Positions 32,311 to 39,861 of a DNA stretch of 46,979 bases are shown piece by piece; the stretch's first letter is position 1, and each line of letters begins with the position of its first letter. The DNA lies in the NCBI GenBank assembly GCA_017476545.1, contig JAFUZP010000018.1, positions 1-46,979 on the forward strand. The letters run 5' to 3'. The notes under the pieces were generated by a model, which was not told the DNA's origin, ran no database searches, and saw only the letters and a list, made by a program, of their open reading frames with translations. This stretch comes from Alloprevotella sp. (lineage in GTDB: Bacteria > Bacteroidota > Bacteroidia > Bacteroidales > Bacteroidaceae). The position numbers were made by a program, and so were the translations under genes.

Positions 32311-34137
32311 CTAAACTAACTGTAAGTGCAACAAATCGCCGAGTTGCTTCAACGCAGGGCTCTTTTCGCACATCACTTCGTACCGCTCGCGGCTTCCGGT
32401 AGGCTTGCGCGAAACTTCCTCCGCGCTAAGCACAGTGAAGACGAAGTGCGGGGCCTCGTTATCAAGTTCGCGACGGAAAAATTCCGTAAGGGCGGGCCGG
32501 AGGGCTTCCAAATCAGCCTTGACGAAGTCTGCCTCCACGGCGACGTCCACCTGCCCCCCCTCCCCAAGTTCCGGAGCCATATTCTTCATGCGCGTCGCTA
32601 TGGCGGCCTGCTCAACCGGGAGGGTGTTAGCAAAGCGCAGCCACTGGTAGTCCACTTCGGACTGCCCAAAAGGTTTGTTGCCATAGACCGGGGCTGATTC
32701 CGCCGTTACCGGCGCAGCAGCGGTTCCTGCGGCTCCGGCTACATTCCCGAGCCCCTTCAGGGAAACCGTCTTGCGGCGAGGACGGGAAACTTCAGCCCGC
32801 ACCGAAGCGGAATTCTCCCGCTGCGGGACGGAAGGAGCCGCCGTCGTAGCGGCAAGTGCTGCGGCTGGCTGCGAAGCCTGAGGGGCGGCAGAAACGGGAC
32901 TAGGGGGTGTTTGCGCAGCGGAAGAAACGGCCTGAGGCGTTTGCTGCTGCGGCTTCGGAGCTGCGGCAGCCGTGACGGACTGCGCAGATGTGAAGAGAGG
33001 TTTTAATCGTTTCGTAGGGCCAAGCCCAGAACTCTCCCCGTCATCATCCTGTGCCTGCGCCACCTCTATCAACGTTATCTCCACCAACAAGCGTTTGTTG
33101 CGGCTTTGGTTATAATTGATATCGCAGTTATTGCAGATGCGCAGTGCACGGAAGAGAAATTTTGGCTGGCAGCGTTGTGCCTGATCGGCATATCGCTGAC
33201 GCACGGAGGCCGCCACTTCAAGCAGCGGCAGCGTCACAGCATCGCGGCTCACGAGCAGGTCGCGGAAATGGCTGGCCAGCCCGCCGATAAAATGCTTGCC
33301 GTCAAAACCCTTGGAGAGTATCTCATTCAGGGTTAGCAGGGCGTTGGGCACGTCTCCCGCAAGGAGCAGGTCCGTCATACGGAAGTAGTAATCGTAATCG
33401 AGTACGTTCAGGTTCTCAATAACCTTCGCGTAAGTGATGTTACCCCCCGTGAAACTCACGGCCTGGTCAAAGATGGAGAGGGCATCGCGCATACCTCCGT
33501 CGGCCTTCTGCGCAATGACAGCGAGGGCCTCCTCCTCGTACTGGACGCCCTCCTGGGCGGCCACGTTTTTCAGATGCCCCACAATGTCCTGCACCTCCAT
33601 ACGGCTGAAGTCGTATATCTGGCAACGGCTTAGGATGGTAGGCAGTATTTTGTGCTTTTCCGTCGTAGCGAGGATAAAAATCACATGGGCGGGCGGTTCC
33701 TCCAGCGTCTTGAGGAAGGCATTGAAAGCCGCCTGCGAGAGCATGTGCACCTCATCAATGATGAAGACCTTGTACCGCCCTATTTGCGGCGGAATGGCCA
33801 CTTGCTCAATAAGCGAGCGGATATCCTCGACCGAGTTGTTGGAGGCAGCGTCCAGTTCATGGATATTAAGGCTCCGCCCCTCATCGAAGGCGGAACAACT
33901 TTCGCAGTGTCCGCACGCTTCACCTCCCGGGCCAGGCGTCAGGCAGTTGATGGTCTTGGCGAAAATACGGGCACATGTGGTCTTGCCCACCCCGCGCGGC
34001 CCGCAAAAGAGGTAGGCATGAGCCAGTTTCCCGGAAGCGATGGCTCCTTGGAGGGTAGCGGTCAGCGCGCCCTGCCCAACAACGCTGGCAAACGTAGTGG
34101 GGCGGTACTTACGCGCTGAGACGATGTAATTTTCCAT
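32311..34137 (-). CDS. dnaX: DNA polymerase III subunit gamma/tau
   Basis: Clamp-loader ATPase that also couples polymerases at the fork. 608 residues. AAA+ domain with Walker A GPRGVGKT (46-53), a zinc-binding cysteine group (CLTPGPGGEACGHCESC), DEVHMLSQAAFNAFLKTLEEPP with Walker B, and sensor ATTEKHKILPTILSRCQ. Domain III follows, then a low-complexity Ala/Pro/Gln linker (about 400-500) and a tau-type C-terminal domain. I saw no slippery A-run that would suggest a programmed frameshift. ATG 34137 lies about 20 nt after the promoter box; the longer frame to 34317 is rejected. Confidence 0.95.
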   Translation of the reverse strand: MENYIVSARKYRPTTFASVVGQGALTATLQGAIASGKLAHAYLFCGPRGVGKTTCARIFAKTINCLTPGPGGEACGHCESCSAFDEGRSLNIHELDAASNNSVEDIRSLIEQVAIPPQIGRYKVFIIDEVHMLSQAAFNAFLKTLEEPPAHVIFILATTEKHKILPTILSRCQIYDFSRMEVQDIVGHLKNVAAQEGVQYEEEALAVIAQKADGGMRDALSIFDQAVSFTGGNITYAKVIENLNVLDYDYYFRMTDLLLAGDVPNALLTLNEILSKGFDGKHFIGGLASHFRDLLVSRDAVTLPLLEVAASVRQRYADQAQRCQPKFLFRALRICNNCDINYNQSRNKRLLVEITLIEVAQAQDDDGESSGLGPTKRLKPLFTSAQSVTAAAAPKPQQQTPQAVSSAAQTPPSPVSAAPQASQPAAALAATTAAPSVPQRENSASVRAEVSRPRRKTVSLKGLGNVAGAAGTAAAPVTAESAPVYGNKPFGQSEVDYQWLRFANTLPVEQAAIATRMKNMAPELGEGGQVDVAVEADFVKADLEALRPALTEFFRRELDNEAPHFVFTVLSAEEVSRKPTGSRERYEVMCEKSPALKQLGDLLHLQLV

Positions 34138-34157
34138 TCTGACGTGGATTTGGGCTA

Positions 34158-34165
34158 CGAAGATA
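34158..34165 (-). promoter_or_regulatory. dnaX promoter -7 box
   Basis: Minus-strand TATCTTCG. It supports ATG 34137 as the start. Confidence 0.5.
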
Positions 34166-34258
34166 AGATAAAACGGAAAAAAGGCCAAGCTTGCCAATGC
34201 GAAATTGCACCTTCGGGAAATTTTCCGCCAAGAACGCGGAGGAATGGAAGACTTTCCG

Positions 34259-34266
34259 TAACTTTG
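34259..34266 (+). promoter_or_regulatory. promoter -7 box of the SUMF1-like lipoprotein
   Basis: TAACTTTG, 36 nt before ATG 34303. It excludes the longer frame from 34144. Confidence 0.6.
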
Positions 34267-34302
34267 CGCCGCATAATAACACACAAACACATCTCCATTC
34301 AA

Positions 34303-35220
34303 ATGAAACAAAAACACATCCTGCTCCTCATCTTCGGTGCGTTCATCGCCGCCTGTGGCCTGACCGCCTGCGGGGAAAGCGGAGCGAAACAGACGGGTAT
34401 CGCCGTGATAGACAGTGCAACCGCCGATCTAGTGGCCATTCAGGGGGACTCCATTTCCGACACCGTCATGGCACCCGTTGTCGACACTGCAGCCATGAAC
34501 AAACAGCGGGCAGAGAAGCGCGATTCCGTCTTCCGCATCATCTTCGTGAAAGGTCCAGACGGAAAGCCCGTACTCGAGCCGAAAGTCGTCAAGACTGGTA
34601 TCGGAGACTTCCAGATAGCCCGACACGAGGTGACCCAGGAGCTGTGGGAAGCCGTCATGGGCAGCAATCCCTCTTACACGAAAGGGGCGAAACTGCCCGT
34701 TGAGCGCGTGTCGCTGGAAGACTGCTACGCCTTCATCAAAAAACTCAACGCCATGACCGGGCGCAACTTCCGCCTGCCGAACTACCGGGAGTGGCTCTAC
34801 GCGGCACTCGGGGGGGATCTGCGCACCCAGACCCTATACGCCGGAGGAGATAACCCCGACAGTGTGGCCTGGACACAGGAGAACAGCGATTTCCGCTCGC
34901 ACGAGGTAGGCACGAAAGCCCCCAACGCATTCGGTCTTTACGATATGTCCGGGAATGTCTATGAGCTGTGTACCGCCCCCATGCCGAAGCCTCGGAAAGA
35001 AAAGAAACTTACCCTACGCCAGCGTCTGAGCAAGCTGAAGCACAACATTCTCCACGGTGAAGAGAAAAAGAAGGACGAAGTGCCCTTGCGTTGCTACATC
35101 ATGGGAGGCAGCTGGGGCAGCAATCTCGAAGACTGCCTGCTACGGCCGAAAGAAGGCCCCATGACAGCCCAGCGCGACCAAAGCCACGTCATCTACGGCC
35201 TACGCTTGGCCCACGACTGA
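34303..35220 (+). CDS. SUMF1/FGE-fold lipoprotein
   Basis: 305 residues with a lipoprotein signal (LTAC, Cys21). After a linker (about 25-90) comes a SUMF1-type domain: RHEVTQELWEAVMGSNPS, KLPVERVSLEDCYAFIKKLNAMTG, NFRLPNYREWLYAALGGD, GLYDMSGNVYELC, and a terminal HVIYGLRLAHD. It shares whole phrases with the protein at 3514-4449, so they are paralogues, but this one is lipid-anchored, lacks the EF-hand and carries a lysine-rich insertion near 250-280. The redox cysteine pair of real formylglycine enzymes is absent. GldJ/GldK-like envelope proteins share this fold, but I cannot assign that role. Confidence 0.82.
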   Translation: MKQKHILLLIFGAFIAACGLTACGESGAKQTGIAVIDSATADLVAIQGDSISDTVMAPVVDTAAMNKQRAEKRDSVFRIIFVKGPDGKPVLEPKVVKTGIGDFQIARHEVTQELWEAVMGSNPSYTKGAKLPVERVSLEDCYAFIKKLNAMTGRNFRLPNYREWLYAALGGDLRTQTLYAGGDNPDSVAWTQENSDFRSHEVGTKAPNAFGLYDMSGNVYELCTAPMPKPRKEKKLTLRQRLSKLKHNILHGEEKKKDEVPLRCYIMGGSWGSNLEDCLLRPKEGPMTAQRDQSHVIYGLRLAHD

Positions 35221-35235
35221 GGCTGGCACACAACA

Positions 35236-35278
35236 CAAAAAGTAACGGCGTACAAGATTCGTTCTTGTACGCCGTTAC
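35236..35278. terminator. 15-bp perfect terminator shared with tRNA-His
   Basis: Arms 35242-35256 and 35264-35278 are exact complements. On the minus strand the stem is followed by TTTTTGTG, so it terminates tRNA-His strongly; on the plus strand it only supplies a hairpin after the lipoprotein gene. Confidence 0.82.
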
Positions 35279-35295
35279 CCATTCCTAACCCTTAG

Positions 35296-35370
35296 GGTGC
35301 CTAATGGGACTCGAACCCATGACATTCAGAACCACAATCTGACGCTCTAACCAACTGAACTATAGGCACC
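35296..35370 (-). tRNA. tRNA-His (GTG)
   Basis: Minus-strand cloverleaf with acceptor GTGCCTA/TAGGCAC plus the extra 5' G(-1) opposite the 3' C that marks histidine tRNA. The anticodon stem is TCAGA/TCTGA with loop TTGTGGT, anticodon GTG. The T-arm contains GGTTCGAGTCC. CCA is not encoded. It has its own promoter and terminator. Confidence 0.95.
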
Positions 35371-35399
35371 ATCAACAGGACTTTGCCCGTTTGCGGGTG

Positions 35400-35407
35400 C
35401 AAAGATA
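35400..35407 (-). promoter_or_regulatory. tRNA-His promoter -7 box
   Basis: Minus-strand TATCTTTG, 30 nt upstream of the mature 5' end. Confidence 0.6.
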
Positions 35408-35567
35408 CAGGTTTCCAACTTTACGGCCAAACTTTTCTTGCACAAATATGCGGCATTTTTTCGGCGGAGAGACACTAGCACGACTGACAGCCTGCCCAAA
35501 ATACACGGATGACAAACGGAAAACGCTCCCCTTACACAAAAAGCGGAATACACGGCACAGCACTCCG

Positions 35568-35669
35568 TTCCCATAGGGGTAGTTCACTGTAACCCTATGG
35601 GTAGCTCACCGTAACCATAGGGGTAGTTCGCCGTAACCATAGGGGTAGTTCGCCGTAACCATAGGGGGA
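35568..35669. repeat. 22-bp-period palindrome array 4 (5 units)
   Basis: Units start at 35568, 35590, 35612, 35634 and 35656: TTCCCATAGGGGTA, TAACCCTATGGGTA, TAACCATAGGGGTA twice, TAACCATAGGGGGA. Spacers GTTCACTG, GCTCACCG, GTTCGCCG and GTTCGCCG are themselves alike. It lies in the 380-bp gap between tRNA-His and the HTH gene, the rest of which holds only the tRNA promoter. Confidence 0.92.
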
Positions 35670-35752
35670 CGATTTTCGCTCCCTGCACCAGCCCGATCCA
35701 TCCCTACAGCTGCAGATGCAGAAAGCTCAGCCGCCAGCCTGGAACAGGACGG

Positions 35753-36232
35753 TCACTTTGCCGAAGGTCCGAAAGACTCGTATGTCCCGTCACTGTAAAA
35801 AATGCGGATCTCCGTGACCTTACGCGCGGGCGCGGGCGTTCCTTTATCCACAAATAACGGGGTCGGACGCATAGACACATCCCGGCTGCCACGCAAACGG
35901 GAGGAAAGACCTACCGACGTAACGACATCAGCGCCTTCCACCGCATTCGGCGACTCCGGCAACGCCTCGCCCTCGGCACGAACATCCGAAGGACTCCCAC
36001 CTAAAGCTGCGTCAGCAGTCACCAACATCTCACCTTCTCCAAAAAGAAGCCAATTGACGCTGACCTCAGGGAAGGCCCGGTGAACCGCCTGAACGTGGTT
36101 GTTCGTTGGGTTGGTACGCCCAGTAAAAATACTCGATAGGGATGCCGGCGAAATTGACAACTTCGCGGCAAAATCTTGCTGCGTCATTTGCAGCTCATCC
36201 ATCAGCCGACGGATTCTATCCTTCATTTCCAT
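35753..36232 (-). CDS. XRE/Cro-type helix-turn-helix regulator
   Basis: 159 residues. Residues about 3-65 form a lambda-repressor-like DNA-binding domain (MTQQDFAAKLSISPASLSSIFTGRTNPTNNHVQAVHRAFPEVSVNWLLFGEG), with SISPASLSSIFTGRT as the recognition region. The remaining 95 residues are low complexity, ending in RKVTEIRIFYSDGTYESFG. The layout resembles phage-type CI regulators and small housekeeping XRE proteins of Bacteroidales. The promoter is about 120 nt upstream, leaving a long leader that contains one degenerate unit of the 22-bp array family (36302-36315). Array 4 begins 84 bp beyond its stop. ATG 36226 is an alternative start. Confidence 0.85.
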   Translation of the reverse strand: MEMKDRIRRLMDELQMTQQDFAAKLSISPASLSSIFTGRTNPTNNHVQAVHRAFPEVSVNWLLFGEGEMLVTADAALGGSPSDVRAEGEALPESPNAVEGADVVTSVGLSSRLRGSRDVSMRPTPLFVDKGTPAPARKVTEIRIFYSDGTYESFGPSAK

Positions 36233-36358
36233 CTTATAACGGTACTAAAAATTTTCAGCACATCGGCGACACGGATTCCTTACAACGGAAAAATTCACGT
36301 TTACCATAGGGGCAATATGAACCAGCGCACCGAAATTTGCATTTTCACATCGTTTCTG

Positions 36359-36390
36359 CAAAGATAAACACTTGTTTTGGGAATAACAAA
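36359..36390 (-). promoter_or_regulatory. promoter of the HTH regulator
   Basis: Minus-strand TTTG (36390-36387), exact 20-nt spacer, TATCTTTG (36366-36359). The leader is about 120 nt. Confidence 0.68.
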
Positions 36391-37250
36391 ACGTAGATAT
36401 AAATTTTTATTTCTATAGACTTGCGGATTTATATTTCCACATTTACAGTTCAACCATTGCAGGGCATACAATAATTATACCCAGCCCAAATCCCTCATAA
36501 ACGGCAACCAAAACAAACTTAAAGCAAATGTAAATGAAAAATGCTGCAACCCCTGGTTTATATATCATTACGCAAAATAACAATTCCATGTAGGGAAATT
36601 TAAGCAGGGCGCACGATATAAAATGGGCGGACTGAGGAGGCAAACACTACAACAAATTTGGATAACTTATCGAATATCAATGGCAAAGAAACCATATGGG
36701 ATATTCTAATATGTATTGAGGTACGTATTGGTTTGTTGAGTTTGTATTTATAAATTACAAATTCTAGGTGATAAATATTCACTCTTCACGTAATTTACAT
36801 TTGTATTTGCACACCAATTGTTGTCAAAAGGGCGGTTATTTACATGTTACATTCTACAAAGTGAAATGCAAACAAACCTTAATCAATGTTTCTGCAAGGA
36901 AAAAACGCGAAAATAATGCCCTCAATAATCCCGAATCCGCCCACAAGTCAGAGCAGCGGCTACGCGCCAGCCATTTTAGCCAGAATTACTCACAACAAAC
37001 TGAAACACAAGAAATAACAACCCTATTTTTGTGCAGAAGAAAATGGGGCTAAAAAATCCGAAAAACCGCTTTTCGGGGTATTTCAAAGGGATTTTTAGGG
37101 AATTCTAGGGAGGAGAGGCCGCTTTCAGATGGGGCTAGGAGGCCGAAATTCACATTTTCGCAGAAGGCACGCAGGCTGCTCCCCCACCCTCTGCATGGAC
37201 AAGAAACACCCACCATACTTTTTCGTTTTTTTTTACATTGGGAAATTAAA
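36391..37250. other. gene-free stretch, AT-rich in its left two thirds
   Basis: About 36390-37050 is far more AT-rich than the rest of the window; 37050-37250 returns towards normal. The frames present (36443-36643 minus, 36768-37052 plus) lack promoters, recognisable domains and local codon use. An 11-bp inverted repeat CAAATGTAAAT (36526-36536) and ATTTACATTTG (36793-36803) and a palindromic TTTATAAA core near 36748 are visible. A promoter-like TATTTTTG lies near 37024-37031, followed by hairpin CCGAAAA/TTTTCGG at 37058-37076. It may be the remnant of a transferred element or hold an unrecognised RNA. Confidence 0.45.
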
Positions 37251-37274
37251 AACAAACGGAGGGGACACCCCTCC
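37248..37274 (-). terminator. holA terminator
   Basis: GGAGGGG (37258-37264), loop ACA, CCCCTCC (37268-37274). On the minus strand GTTTGTTTTT follows. It is 135 bp past the holA stop. Confidence 0.68.
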
Positions 37275-37409
37275 CCCGAGCAGGCATATCGCAGCCGAAG
37301 CCACGGGAAATATCCGCGTAAGCCCGAGGGAAAAATCCGCGCAAGCGACAGCGGCAACGCGCAAAGCCGATAAGAGAGGAATCCGGGGCGGGAAGCGAAC
37401 CGCCTCGCG

Positions 37410-38447
37410 TCAGTGAAGAATGAAGTACAGCAACTCGCGCATGAGGTCACCGTTTGTAATGCTCGGGTTCCCCACCCCTTTCGACCGCGCGTCGGTACGG
37501 CGGATTTCTCCCAAGATATGCATCACTTTCACCCCATTGTAGTTGCGCAAGGCCGGAAACACGTTCCTACGGACCTGCCACTCGCCCATGCCGAGCCACT
37601 CCGCGAGACCCCGCTCGGACTTATCGGGCGCATAATGAGCCAGCATCAGATGGGAAAAGAAGCGGAAAAGACTGGGCAGTGTTTTCTGAATGGGATTTGC
37701 TTTCGGATTCTTGTCGAAATAGTTCGCGATACGCATCGCCTTAAGAACGTTTTTCCCACCGAGCGCTTCTTGCAACTCAAAGATGTTAAACTCCTTACTT
37801 ATGCCGATATGGGAGGCTACGAGGTCGGCCGTCACCGCCTGCCCCCCACTAGCGGGCAGCGCGATACAGAGTTTGTCCAACTCACCCGCCATGCGGCTCA
37901 AGTCAGCGCCCACGTACTCTGCCATCATCGCGACGGCATCGGGCTGTATCGCTGCCCCTTTCCGTTTCAGATAGCCCGTTATGAAGGGCGCAAGCTGGCT
38001 TTCATACAACTTTTTGGACTCATAGACCACACCGCCTGCCCGCTCTATCAGCCCCGGGAGCTTCTTGCGACGGTCAAGAGCGCCGTTCTTGTGGCAAAAG
38101 ATTAGTACGGTAGAAGGCTGCGGTTGCCGCAGGTAATACTCGAGACGCTCAATGTTTTTCAGGTTTTGTGCCTCCTTGACAACAACCACCTGCCGCTGCG
38201 CCCCCATCGGGAAGCCCTTTGCGGCATCCATCACCGCATCGATATCCGTGTCTAAGCCGAATACCGTCATCAAATTGAAGGCTTTCTCCTCTTCCCGAAG
38301 CACGCTGTCCACGAGGAAGTCCGCCACGCGATCAATATAATATCCCTCCTCGCCCATCAAGTAATAGACGGGAGCGATTTTTCCGGCGCGCACATCACGA
38401 ACAATCGTCTCGTGCGTAACAGCGGGGACTTTGGAGGAGTAGGCCAT
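37410..38447 (-). CDS. holA: DNA polymerase III subunit delta
   Basis: Clamp-loader subunit that opens the sliding clamp. 345 residues. Evidence: PVYYLMGEEGYYIDRVADFLVDSVL at the N-terminus, VVVVKEAQNLKNIERLEYYLRQPQPSTVLIFCHKNGALDRRKKL, SRMAGELDKLCIALP and FNIFELQEALGGKNVLKAMRIANYF: the delta AAA+-like domains and collar. As expected for delta, there is no working Walker A motif. It is 15 bp downstream of the nucleosidase gene and so in an operon with it. dnaX, the other clamp-loader gene here, is 3 kb away and separate. Confidence 0.93.
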   Translation of the reverse strand: MAYSSKVPAVTHETIVRDVRAGKIAPVYYLMGEEGYYIDRVADFLVDSVLREEEKAFNLMTVFGLDTDIDAVMDAAKGFPMGAQRQVVVVKEAQNLKNIERLEYYLRQPQPSTVLIFCHKNGALDRRKKLPGLIERAGGVVYESKKLYESQLAPFITGYLKRKGAAIQPDAVAMMAEYVGADLSRMAGELDKLCIALPASGGQAVTADLVASHIGISKEFNIFELQEALGGKNVLKAMRIANYFDKNPKANPIQKTLPSLFRFFSHLMLAHYAPDKSERGLAEWLGMGEWQVRRNVFPALRNYNGVKVMHILGEIRRTDARSKGVGNPSITNGDLMRELLYFILH

Positions 38448-38462
38448 GGGATAGTGTGGTTG

Positions 38463-39239
38463 TTACCAATCAAACTTCAGGTGGCGGACCGTACTGCGGC
38501 GGCCAATGATGAGCTTCATTGCCTCAATGCCGATGCGCACGTGCGTCTCCGCGAAATTCTGCGTCACACGCTGGTCGCTCTCCTCCGTCTTAATGCCTTC
38601 CGGCACCATGGGGTTGTCCGAGACAAGCAGCAGAGCCCCCGTCGGGATATGGTTGTAAAAGCCGCATGAGAAGAGCGTTGCAGTTTCCATATCCACGCCC
38701 ATCGCGCGCGTTTCACGCAGGTACTGCTTAAATTTCTCATCGTGTTCCCAGACGCGACGGTTCGTTGTGTAAATCGTACCCGTCCAATAGTCCAGATTAT
38801 TGTCGCGCAAGGCGGTTGAAACGGCACGCTGGAGCATGAAGGCCGGCAGTGCCGGAACCTCCGGCGGGAAGTAATCGCTGGATGTCCCCTCCCCCCGGAT
38901 GCCCGCAAGCGGCAGGATATAGTCGCCAAGCTGCGTCTTGCCCGATATACCGCCGCACTTACCGAGGAACAGGCAGGCTTTCGGGCGGACGGCGCTTAGG
39001 AGATCCATGATAAGCGCGGCGTTTGGCGAACCCATACCGAAGTTTATCATCGTGATACCATCGGCCGTGACGGCACGAAAGTTCGCATTAAAGCCAATCC
39101 GCTCTGCCCCCGTCTCCTCGCAGAAGAGGTCCACGTAATGGTTAAAGTTCGTCAGCAAGATGTGCTCGCCGAAGTAATTGAGCGGGTGCTGCGTGTAACG
39201 TTGCAGCCAATTTCCCACGATTTCTTCCCGTGTCTTCAT
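38463..39239 (-). CDS. amn: AMP nucleosidase / nucleoside phosphorylase-family protein
   Basis: 258 residues from ATG 39239, a length matching the short AMP nucleosidases annotated in Bacteroidota rather than the 480-residue E. coli Amn. Purine nucleoside phosphorylase fold: ITMINFGMGSPNAALIMDLLSAVRPKACLFLGKCGGI, the ribose-binding MGVDMETATLFSCGF, and LLLVSDNPMVPEG with the active-site Asp. It would release adenine from AMP or a related nucleoside. The exact substrate is inferred. The frame to 39347 is discounted because promoter TACATTTG (39269-39262) lies inside it. Confidence 0.88.
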   Translation of the reverse strand: MKTREEIVGNWLQRYTQHPLNYFGEHILLTNFNHYVDLFCEETGAERIGFNANFRAVTADGITMINFGMGSPNAALIMDLLSAVRPKACLFLGKCGGISGKTQLGDYILPLAGIRGEGTSSDYFPPEVPALPAFMLQRAVSTALRDNNLDYWTGTIYTTNRRVWEHDEKFKQYLRETRAMGVDMETATLFSCGFYNHIPTGALLLVSDNPMVPEGIKTEESDQRVTQNFAETHVRIGIEAMKLIIGRRSTVRHLKFDW

Positions 39240-39261
39240 AAAAATGTGTACATTCGCCGCA

Positions 39262-39269
39262 CAAATGTA
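39262..39269 (-). promoter_or_regulatory. promoter -7 box of the amn-holA operon
   Basis: Minus-strand TACATTTG, 22 nt upstream of ATG 39239. Confidence 0.58.
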
Positions 39270-39312
39270 CGAAGAAAGTACGATAACGACCAACCGAAAA
39301 CGCCAAAACACG

Positions 39313-39771
39313 ATGCACCCCCTGAACCTCCCCGCCTTTGAGGTCAAGACACGCCAAAACGACTGCGGCCAGACGGAAATCTACGACCGCCTGCGCCGCC
39401 GCTATGTTGCCCTAACTCCGGAGGAATGGGTGCGCCAGCACTTTACGAACTACCTGATCGTGCATCTTCACTATCCTCCCGGACTGTTGGCTAACGAGGT
39501 CAGCCTCAACGTAAACGGTGCAAGGAGACGCTGCGACAGCGTGCTATACGACCGCAACGGGGGACGCCCGCGTCTCATCGTGGAGTACAAAGCTCCTGAC
39601 GTACGCATCACGCAGCATGTTTTCAACCAGATAAGCAGCTACAACAGCGTGCTCCGCGCGGACTACCTCATCGTAACAAACGGCCTGGAGCACTATATAC
39701 TCCATCTTGACTATGCACGGCAGACCGCCCACTACTTGCCTGCCGTCCCGGACTTCGCCGACCTCGTCTGA
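39313..39771 (+). CDS. stand-alone HsdR_N-type (PD-(D/E)XK) nuclease domain
   Basis: 152 residues. The fold matches the N-terminal nuclease domain of type I restriction R subunits (HSDR_N family) but without motor or specificity domains. A PD-(D/E)XK core is visible: Asp75 in RRRCDSVLYD, then Glu91 and Lys93 in LIVEYKAP, plus the downstream QISSYNSVLRADYLIVTNG strand-helix. Catalytic residues look intact. No hsdM or hsdS is nearby, so this is not a restriction system. It is divergent from amn-holA, 73 bp between starts. ATG 39313 is chosen over 39244, which would overlap the other promoter. Function unknown; DNA repair or replication is a guess from context. Confidence 0.85.
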   Translation: MHPLNLPAFEVKTRQNDCGQTEIYDRLRRRYVALTPEEWVRQHFTNYLIVHLHYPPGLLANEVSLNVNGARRRCDSVLYDRNGGRPRLIVEYKAPDVRITQHVFNQISSYNSVLRADYLIVTNGLEHYILHLDYARQTAHYLPAVPDFADLV

Positions 39772-39791
39772 CACGACAGTACGCAATTCAA

Positions 39792-39827
39792 GAGTCAGGC
39801 CGGGATCCAAGTCTCCCGGCCTGACTC
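39792..39827. terminator. 14-bp perfect hairpin between convergent genes
   Basis: GAGTCAGGCCGGGA (39792-39805) and its exact complement (39814-39827), 8-nt loop. T-tracts are weak. Confidence 0.65.
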
Positions 39828-39861
39828 GTGTCGCTCTGCACGCCACAATGACGCGCCCCTA

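Noticed and set aside
35286-35299. TAACCCTTAGGGTG resembling an array unit
   Set aside because: It overlaps the 3' end of tRNA-His, is out of 22-bp register with array 4 and has no neighbouring copies; probably chance.
36768-37052. 94-codon frame in the AT-rich stretch
   Set aside because: Composition-driven, no domain, no ribosome-binding or promoter evidence; kept only as part of the gene-free region.
39313-39771. Reading the HsdR_N gene as part of a restriction-modification system
   Set aside because: No methylase, specificity or motor domains within the window.
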